Source: Dysgonamonadaceae bacterium (GTDB lineage Bacteria > Bacteroidota > Bacteroidia > Bacteroidales > Azobacteroidaceae). From it: a DNA stretch of 6,286 nt. The DNA lies in assembly GCA_031282925.1 (NCBI GenBank), contig JAITCT010000195.1, positions 1 through 6,286 on the forward strand, written 5' to 3'. Numbering within the stretch: position 1 is the first letter of the stretch; every line of letters starts with the position of its first letter. Below, one piece after another: positions 1 through 4,838 of the stretch. The position numbers were made by a program, and so were the translations under genes. The notes under the pieces were generated by a model. It did no database searches, was not told where the DNA came from, and saw only the letters and a program-made list of their open reading frames with translations.

Positions 1-191
1 CTAAAGATTCCATACAGGCCAAAGAGTACGCCCAAACCGATTTTTATTTTATCCTGTATTTGCCAATTATCCAATAACGGAGTAAATAACAGAATGATAC
101 TTAAAACCAAATACATTACCGACATAAAACAGTCAAAAATAAACATGCTCAATCTTTGACCGTTGTATTTGCCGGATTCTTCCGTATTCAT
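1..191 (-). CDS. Small two-helix membrane protein downstream of tonB, partial (C-terminus beyond the left edge)
   Basis: An open frame runs from an ATG at 191 to the left edge without a stop: 63 complete codons plus two bases. The start lies four bases after the tonB stop, so it is probably the next gene of the same operon. The visible protein has a short polar N-terminus (MNTEESGKYNGQR), a hydrophobic helix at about residues 16-38 and the beginning of a second at about 51-63, joined by a short polar loop (DNWQIQDKIK). I see no catalytic motif or recognisable domain. Small uncharacterised membrane ORFs after tonB are something I expect in Bacteroidetes exb-tonB clusters, but that is recollection rather than something seen here. 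No clear Shine-Dalgarno precedes the start. Coding nature is inferred from the tight spacing, the unbroken frame and the membrane-like composition. Function unknown; a role as accessory to the Ton complex is only a guess from position. Confidence 0.68.
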   Translation of the reverse strand, partial: MNTEESGKYNGQRLSMFIFDCFMSVMYLVLSIILLFTPLLDNWQIQDKIKIGLGVLFGLYGIF

Positions 192-195
192 AGGA

Positions 196-1017
196 CTAAG
201 AATTTTGTAATCTGAATGTTACAGGTAAACTGTAATATACACTTACCGCATTGCCGTTTTGCCTGCCGGGCTGCCATTTCGGCATTTTTTTCACTGCGCG
301 AACAGCTTCCTTATCGCAACTCGGCTCCAAAGACCTCACAACCTGAACATCATCAACAGAACCGTCGGGGCGTACCACAAAACGCAGTGTTACTTTCCCC
401 TGAATACCCTGTTCGGCAGCAATGGTCGGATAATTGATGTTTTCACTCAACCATCTCATCAACTCTTTGTCGCCGCCGGGGAATCTCGGCATCTGTTCCA
501 CATGTTCGAAAATTTGTTCTTTCGGAGCTTCGGTTATCACCTTATGTTCGGCAAGGTCGCGAATATCCACCCCTTCTTTGGTACCTTCCACCGTAGCCAC
601 GGAAATTTGTTTATCCGTTTCCGATAATTCTTCCTGCGTCAGCATTTTCTGTTCGGTAACTTCCTCGTCTTTAACAACAACCGGAGGCGTAAACTGAACC
701 GTAGCTTTTAACATGGGAGGAGGAGCTACCGGCTTGATTTCCTCAATTTGATTTTCTTTGCTAACTTCATTCACATTACTCAAATCGGCCAGTTCTACTT
801 CGGTTGTTTGTATGATTTCCCTTTCTTTCGGAATAAACGATTTAATCAAATCAGGCAGGAAAATCACCGCCAAGCCCACAACTGTAACAACAATCAGCGC
901 TTTCAGGTGGCGATTGGAAGAATCGTTCCGCAATTCATACGCACCGTATGCCTTATTTTTACCTTCAAAAATAAGCGCTGTCCACTGCGGCGAAGTTAAA
1001 TCAATATCTTGTGTCAT
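196..1017 (-). CDS. tonB: TonB energy transducer protein, Bacteroidetes type
   Basis: TonB carries energy from the ExbB-ExbD motor in the inner membrane across the periplasm to TonB-dependent outer-membrane receptors. The 273-residue protein has a cytoplasmic N-terminus with the Bacteroidetes pattern W12-x-A-L-x-F-E-G-K-N-K-x-Y-G-A-Y27, one membrane anchor at about 39-58, a charged Glu/Lys-rich periplasmic linker (about 60-170) with only a short proline cluster (P96, P99-P101, P111-P112), and a TonB C-terminal domain at about 173-270. That domain shows the family hallmarks: FPGG (179-182), YP at 196-197, GIQGKV (204-209), DGSV (218-221), VRS (227-229), MPKWQPG (245-251) and a final LPVTF strand (264-268). 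It follows exbD copy 2 by 30 bases; AAAGG lies very close to the start. The linker lacks the long Pro-Lys/Pro-Glu repeats of enterobacterial TonB, which is usual in this phylum. Substrate specificity cannot be read from TonB itself. Confidence 0.95.
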   Translation of the reverse strand: MTQDIDLTSPQWTALIFEGKNKAYGAYELRNDSSNRHLKALIVVTVVGLAVIFLPDLIKSFIPKEREIIQTTEVELADLSNVNEVSKENQIEEIKPVAPPPMLKATVQFTPPVVVKDEEVTEQKMLTQEELSETDKQISVATVEGTKEGVDIRDLAEHKVITEAPKEQIFEHVEQMPRFPGGDKELMRWLSENINYPTIAAEQGIQGKVTLRFVVRPDGSVDDVQVVRSLEPSCDKEAVRAVKKMPKWQPGRQNGNAVSVYYSLPVTFRLQNS

Positions 1018-1047
1018 AACCTTTAAAGTTTTTAAACGTTAAACAGT

Positions 1048-1734
1048 CTATTTCTGTTCCAATTCAACTCGTTGCTCATCAGTCAAATATTCCTTATTGC
1101 CGGTTCTTTGATAGAGGAAAAAACGATCGCCGGGAGTTAAATCAATAATTGCATACGCTCCGATGTTGGTAATCAACATCTCGTCCAATGCGTCCACCAT
1201 GTTTTTGTACGTCGAAAGTTCCGTCGGCTTAATCATCACAGTCGGAGCGTAGTCTTTCGCACCCTCCTGTATTTCCTTGGATTTAGTCCTGAATACGGAA
1301 TCAACAATCAACCCTTCTTTCAGTTGGGCTTTCAATTCCTGAATTTTTTCATACGTACCCTTATTCTTTTCCAATAATACGCTTCTAATGCCGCCAGCGC
1401 CGTAAGATGAGGTAATCAAATAAGTCGAATCGGCGTAAGTCGATTGATCTTTGGGAATACCCAAATAATAATACAGTTCATCATTAGCGCCCAAAAGAAG
1501 AGTAACCGCGCCGGATTCCTTAATCTTGGTTTTTTCTTCTTCCGTCAGATTCTCATCTTTCATCGGCATGTTTATATTCATCGTTTGAGGCTTCAGAAGG
1601 GTTGTACAAAACATGAAGAAAGTAATCAGCAACATGTTCATATCCACCATTGGGGTGAAATCCACACGTAGATGCTGTTTCTTCTGTTTAGTCTTTCCGC
1701 CTTCACCTTTTTCGTTTTGTTGTACTTCTGCCAT
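1048..1734 (-). CDS. exbD: ExbD-family biopolymer transport protein, copy 2 (long form)
   Basis: ExbD is the single-helix partner of ExbB; its membrane aspartate takes part in proton translocation that drives TonB. This 228-residue protein has a Lys-rich cytoplasmic N-terminus, then one transmembrane helix at about 28-47. The helix holds P28-M-V-D31-M-N-M-L-L-I-T-F-F-M, in which D31 aligns by eye with the essential Asp25 of E. coli ExbD. The periplasmic part is longer than in E. coli ExbD (141 residues in total): there is extra sequence at about 58-75 and 88-163 before a C-terminal stretch (PTVMIKPTELSTYKNMVDAL, 164-183) that resembles the usual ExbD end. A Shine-Dalgarno-like AAGGA sits six bases upstream of the ATG. 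It lies between exbD copy 1 (36-base spacer) and tonB (30-base spacer). Family assignment is firm; whether it pairs with itself or with copy 1 is unknown. Confidence 0.92.
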   Translation of the reverse strand: MAEVQQNEKGEGGKTKQKKQHLRVDFTPMVDMNMLLITFFMFCTTLLKPQTMNINMPMKDENLTEEEKTKIKESGAVTLLLGANDELYYYLGIPKDQSTYADSTYLITSSYGAGGIRSVLLEKNKGTYEKIQELKAQLKEGLIVDSVFRTKSKEIQEGAKDYAPTVMIKPTELSTYKNMVDALDEMLITNIGAYAIIDLTPGDRFFLYQRTGNKEYLTDEQRVELEQK

Positions 1735-1740
1735 TTTATT

Positions 1741-1745
1741 TCCTT
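1741..1745 (-). promoter_or_regulatory. Shine-Dalgarno-like site of exbD copy 2
   Basis: AAGGA on the minus strand, six bases before the ATG at 1734. It is the best-placed Shine-Dalgarno-like motif in the window; most other starts have only A/T-rich leaders, as is normal for Bacteroidetes. It supports the chosen start but may not be needed for translation. Confidence 0.45.
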
Positions 1746-1770
1746 TCTTTTAAAGAATTAAATTCAGCCT

Positions 1771-2430
1771 TTAATTATTCGACCCTTCTCTTAAAGTTGT
1801 AATTAAAAGATAGCGATTTTGACGCAATTCGTCTCCTCTGAGAATATCAATTATCTTTTTCACAACCGGATAGTTAGTCGTTTTATCGGATTTGATTGCA
1901 ATTTTCAAATCCCTGTTAATCTCTAAAGCAGCAGCAATCCAACGTTTAAATTCGTTATCAGACGAAATGATTCCTCTGCCGTCTTCTACTTTTTCATCCT
2001 CGGCAGGAACACCTACACGCTTATTTTCCAGATTCTGCAATTCTTTGTCTTGTTTTTCAACCGGCAAATCCAAAAATGCCTGCATGTAGCGAACCGGAAC
2101 TCCGAATGACTGCAATTTTCTGAAAGACTCAATCTGTTTGGCTGTATAGGTTATACCATACGGTTCACTTACCGCTTTCAATGTCGCCACTTTTTGTTCG
2201 GCATTATCCATGCTCAAAAAGACTTTTCCCTCCTTATCTACAAGTACTGTCAGTAAATTGGTTTCGGGAATTTTGATTTCGGAAACCGAAGCAGGCGTTG
2301 TTACCTGTATCGGCTCTTTTGCAAGGAAAGTGGACGTTGTCATGAAAAAGGTAAGTAAAAGAACGGTTACGTCACTCATCGCCGTCATGTCGATGAACGT
2401 ACTTTGCTTCTTTACTTTAACTTTCGCCAT
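1771..2430 (-). CDS. exbD: ExbD-family biopolymer transport protein, copy 1 (long form)
   Basis: First of two consecutive ExbD paralogues in the cluster. The 219-residue protein has a short basic N-terminus (MAKVKVKKQ), a transmembrane helix at about 17-37 and a periplasmic region. The helix contains M18-S-D20-V-T-V-L-L-L-T-F-F-M; D20 aligns with E. coli ExbD Asp25. The proline that usually precedes this segment is Ala17 here, whereas copy 2 keeps it (P28). The C-terminal part (LKIAIKSDKTTNYPVVKKII, about 175-194) is a good match to the usual ExbD periplasmic end. Between about 77 and 160 lies extra sequence with little resemblance to that of copy 2. The gene starts eight bases after the exbB stop, indicating co-transcription and perhaps translational coupling. 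The expected role is proton-driven force generation with ExbB for TonB. Confidence 0.92.
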   Translation of the reverse strand: MAKVKVKKQSTFIDMTAMSDVTVLLLTFFMTTSTFLAKEPIQVTTPASVSEIKIPETNLLTVLVDKEGKVFLSMDNAEQKVATLKAVSEPYGITYTAKQIESFRKLQSFGVPVRYMQAFLDLPVEKQDKELQNLENKRVGVPAEDEKVEDGRGIISSDNEFKRWIAAALEINRDLKIAIKSDKTTNYPVVKKIIDILRGDELRQNRYLLITTLREGSNN

Positions 2431-2450
2431 AATTACAATTATGAATTATG
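2431..2450. repeat. Heptamer tandem repeat, exbB/exbD junction
   Basis: On the plus strand the units are AATTAC (2431-2436, one base short), AATTATG (2437-2443) and AATTATG (2444-2450). The array fills the eight-base spacer between exbB and exbD copy 1 and runs into the end of exbB, covering its stop codon and last three codons (His-Asn-Ser). The unit matches that of the array at 4817-4837. The copy number is low and the sequence AT-rich, so chance is not fully excluded at this site alone. Confidence 0.6.
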
Positions 2451-3257
2451 AGTTTCCGCATACGTTTGAGTAATGGCAAAACCCATTTCGTCAATAGCAT
2501 ACGTCATGTTATCAATTTTACCGCTAAAATAAGCATAGCTAATGATAGCCAACGCACCGGTAAGGATACCGCAAGCCGTATTTACAAGCGCTTCAGAAAT
2601 ACCGACCGAAAGGGCGGCAGAGTCAACGGCGCCGCCGGTACCTAAAGCCTGGAACGACCGAATCATACCCAACACCGTTCCGAACAACCCCATTAAAGTA
2701 CCCAGAGTAGAAATGGTTGCGATAATCGGAAGATTTTGTTGCATTGACGGAAGTTGCAAAGCGGTAGCTTCTTCGATTTCCGCTTTGATTTCATCAATTT
2801 TTGTTTCTTTCGGTAAACTTTGGGCTTCCATTTCTTTGTACTTTTTCAAGCCGGCGTCAACGATAGCAGCTACCGAGCCTTGCTGATTTGCACAACGACT
2901 TTCGGCCGATTCGATGTTTCCTTTCTTCAAATCGGCTTTTACATTGTAAACAAAATTAATTAGATTCCCTCTCCCTTTTGCTTTTGAAAGTGCAAAAAAG
3001 CGTTCCACGCTTAAAATAATTACCGTCAATAAAAGCGTTAAAATAATAGGCACCACAAAACCGCCTTTAAACATGGTTCCTAACAAGTTGATAGGATGAT
3101 TGTCCGAGTTGTTTCCTTCGAAGTTTTTAGAATCACCCAAAACAAATAAAAAAAAGCATACTGCTAAAATAAAACTAAAAATGATAACGATTCCCGCTGA
3201 TATACCACGAGATTTTTTACCGTCTCTCTTTGCCGCTGTCTGTTTCTTTGTTTCCAT
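2439..3257 (-). CDS. exbB: ExbB (MotA/TolQ/ExbB family proton channel protein)
   Basis: ExbB forms the inner-membrane channel scaffold around ExbD that converts proton flow into movement of TonB. The 272-residue protein has a basic cytoplasmic N-terminus (METKKQTAAKRDGKKSR), an additional first helix at about 19-41, a polar loop at 42-64, a second helix at about 67-90 ending in ERFFAL, a cytoplasmic region at about 91-172, and two helices at about 176-200 and 220-244. The last two carry the family signature: LPIIATISTLGTLMGLFGTV (176-195), then SVGISEALVNTACGI (217-231). The family is shared with TolQ and MotA, but two ExbD genes and tonB directly downstream identify this as the Ton system. 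It is the first gene after a 123-base gap with a good promoter, so it probably heads the operon. The C-terminal three residues and the stop lie within a heptamer repeat. Confidence 0.94.
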   Translation of the reverse strand: METKKQTAAKRDGKKSRGISAGIVIIFSFILAVCFFLFVLGDSKNFEGNNSDNHPINLLGTMFKGGFVVPIILTLLLTVIILSVERFFALSKAKGRGNLINFVYNVKADLKKGNIESAESRCANQQGSVAAIVDAGLKKYKEMEAQSLPKETKIDEIKAEIEEATALQLPSMQQNLPIIATISTLGTLMGLFGTVLGMIRSFQALGTGGAVDSAALSVGISEALVNTACGILTGALAIISYAYFSGKIDNMTYAIDEMGFAITQTYAETHNS

Positions 3258-3332
3258 AAATTTACGTTCGTTTAAATTTAGATAAATTGATTTTTATTTT
3301 TTAAGTTATATGAAATTATGTTTTTTTGCTTG

Positions 3333-3362
3333 CAAATGTAATGAATTTTTGATTAATCCAAA
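3333..3362 (-). promoter_or_regulatory. Bacteroidetes-type promoter of the exbB-exbD-exbD-tonB operon
   Basis: Read on the minus strand, TTTG (plus 3359-3362) is followed after 18 bases by TACATTTG (plus 3333-3340). The second element matches the Bacteroidetes -7 consensus TAnnTTTG exactly and the first matches the -33 TTTG, with spacing within the usual range. It lies in the only gap over 40 bases in the window, just after nuoN and 75 bases before the exbB ATG. Transcription would start near 3325-3330, giving an AT-rich leader of about 70 bases. I saw no operator-like site such as a Fur box, so how it is controlled is not visible. Confidence 0.7.
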
Positions 3363-3380
3363 CAAAAAAGATTAAGAATA

Positions 3381-4808
3381 TTAATATTTAAAATTATTTA
3401 ATGTTTGTTCGGACAATATACCCCATAAAATACCGGTTGTTAATATACCCAAAAGGCAAATAAGCATACTGATTTTGTTATAAATATCACTCGAAAAATG
3501 CTCTACAATAGCAAGTTCTCCTTTTTTGATGAACATGGCTTTCACAATCAAAAGATAATAATATAAGGATATAACCGTGTTTAATAATGCAATAAACAAA
3601 AGCACATACATTCCGGCAGACCCTGCAGCCATGAATATCAGGAACTTACTGAAAAATCCCGCAAAAGGCGGTATGCCTCCCAAAGAAAATACGGCAAATG
3701 TCATCAGTAAGGCTAATTTCGGATTCGTTTTGTAGAATCCGTTGAAAGCAGCAATGGAAGTATCCCCTTTAGACGCATGTTCCACAGCCGAAATAACGCC
3801 GAAAGCAGCCAAATTGGAGAAAAGATATACAAATACGTAATACACGGTCGCTTCCATCCCTTGCGCATTTCCGGCAATGATACCCAAAAGGATATAACCC
3901 GCCTGGGAAATAGACGAAAAAGCAAAAAAGCGTTTGATATCGGTCTGGTGAATAGCAAACAAGTTGCCCAACGTAATCGTTATCGCCGACAACCACCACA
4001 AAGTGTGTTGCCAGACGACTTCTATCCCTCCGAAAACTTTATACAGAACAAAAATCAGGGCAAAAGCGGCAGCGCCTTTGGAAACAACCGATAAGTAAGC
4101 CGTAACACTGGTCGGAGCGCCTTCATAGACATCGGCCGTCCACAAATGAAAAGGCACCAGGGAGAGTTTGAAGCCTAAACCGCCCAGGAAAAAGACGAAT
4201 CCAAGGACAGTCAAAGGTTCCCCGGCAACTTGAAGCGTCAAATCGGAAAAATAAAAACTGCCCGTTGCCCCATACAAAAAGGAAAGTCCAAACAACATAA
4301 CCCCCGACGACAAAGCCGATATCAATACATATTTAACGCCGGCTTCGGCCGATTTTTCTTTGTATTTGTTGAAGGCCGCCAGGCAAGCCATAGGTAAAGA
4401 GGCTGTTTCCATTCCGATATACAACATCATGAGATTTCCCGCCGAAATCATCAGGTACATGCCCAACAAAGTAACTATCGTGATGGTGAAAAACTCGCTT
4501 CTCCGCAGGCGATTTTCCCCTTCCAGCCATGAATAAGACTGAAGAAAAACAATCAGGGTTGCAATGTTCAAAATGTTCTTCATCAGAACGGTTAAATCCG
4601 AACCGATGTACATCCCGCCGAACGCTTCTCCCACAGGCTTGAGTAAAAATCCCCAAACAGTCAAAATTGCAAACTCAATACAGGCAACCCAATGAAACCA
4701 ACGGTCTTTTGATTCCCCGGAAGCGATTATATCATAGCTAAACAAGATCAGGAATACGATTATCAGCCCTATCTCCTGCCCCATTAATAAAAAATTACTG
4801 AAATCCAT
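3381..4808 (-). CDS. nuoN: NADH-quinone oxidoreductase (complex I) subunit N
   Basis: NuoN is one of the antiporter-like membrane subunits that pump protons in respiratory complex I. The 475-residue protein (E. coli NuoN: 485) is almost wholly hydrophobic, with about 14 predicted helices. All key charges of a working half-channel pair are present: E134 in LYIGMETASLP, K159 in the following helix, K214 in FKLSLVPFHLW, K244 in SVVSKGAAA, and K388 in FAGFFSKFLIF. The signature DVYEGAPTSVTAYLSV (226-241) after the PFHLW motif is specific to subunit N rather than L or M. It follows nuoM by 30 bases, in the common order nuoM-nuoN, and is the last nuo gene of the run; the gap after it holds a new promoter. 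No Shine-Dalgarno precedes the start; the ATG at 4808 is chosen because the protein is then close to full family length. Confidence 0.97.
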   Translation of the reverse strand: MDFSNFLLMGQEIGLIIVFLILFSYDIIASGESKDRWFHWVACIEFAILTVWGFLLKPVGEAFGGMYIGSDLTVLMKNILNIATLIVFLQSYSWLEGENRLRRSEFFTITIVTLLGMYLMISAGNLMMLYIGMETASLPMACLAAFNKYKEKSAEAGVKYVLISALSSGVMLFGLSFLYGATGSFYFSDLTLQVAGEPLTVLGFVFFLGGLGFKLSLVPFHLWTADVYEGAPTSVTAYLSVVSKGAAAFALIFVLYKVFGGIEVVWQHTLWWLSAITITLGNLFAIHQTDIKRFFAFSSISQAGYILLGIIAGNAQGMEATVYYVFVYLFSNLAAFGVISAVEHASKGDTSIAAFNGFYKTNPKLALLMTFAVFSLGGIPPFAGFFSKFLIFMAAGSAGMYVLLFIALLNTVISLYYYLLIVKAMFIKKGELAIVEHFSSDIYNKISMLICLLGILTTGILWGILSEQTLNNFKY

Positions 4809-4816
4809 TTTATGTC

Positions 4817-4837
4817 AATTACGAATTAATAATTACG
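4817..4837. repeat. Heptamer tandem repeat, nuoM/nuoN spacer
   Basis: Three units on the plus strand: AATTACG (4817-4823), AATTAAT (4824-4830) and AATTACG (4831-4837). They make up most of the 30-base spacer and end one base from the nuoM stop codon. The unit is the same, allowing one or two changes, as that at 2431-2450, so two separate operon spacers in this window carry the same short repeat. I see no hairpin strong enough to call it a terminator. Confidence 0.65.
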
Positions 4838-4838
4838 A

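Noticed and set aside
434..697. Plus-strand open frames opposite tonB (216-437, 259-627, 434-697, 748-999)
   Set aside because: Low-complexity Ser/Thr/Phe-rich or basic translations fully within tonB in antisense; no start context or promoter.
3275..3288. Short inverted repeat AATTTA-GA-TAAATT in the exbB leader, as a possible operator or hairpin
   Set aside because: Only six AT-only base pairs with a two-base loop, in a very AT-rich stretch; expected by chance and too weak for a terminator or riboswitch stem.
3258..3380. Rho-independent terminator after nuoN
   Set aside because: I looked for a GC-rich stem followed by a T-run on the minus strand and found none; the T- and A-runs here have no stem beside them.
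3258..3380. Fur box or other iron-responsive operator upstream of exbB
   Set aside because: Expected from the Ton function, but no GATAATGATAATCATTATC-like palindrome is visible; the AT-rich stretch gives no convincing match.
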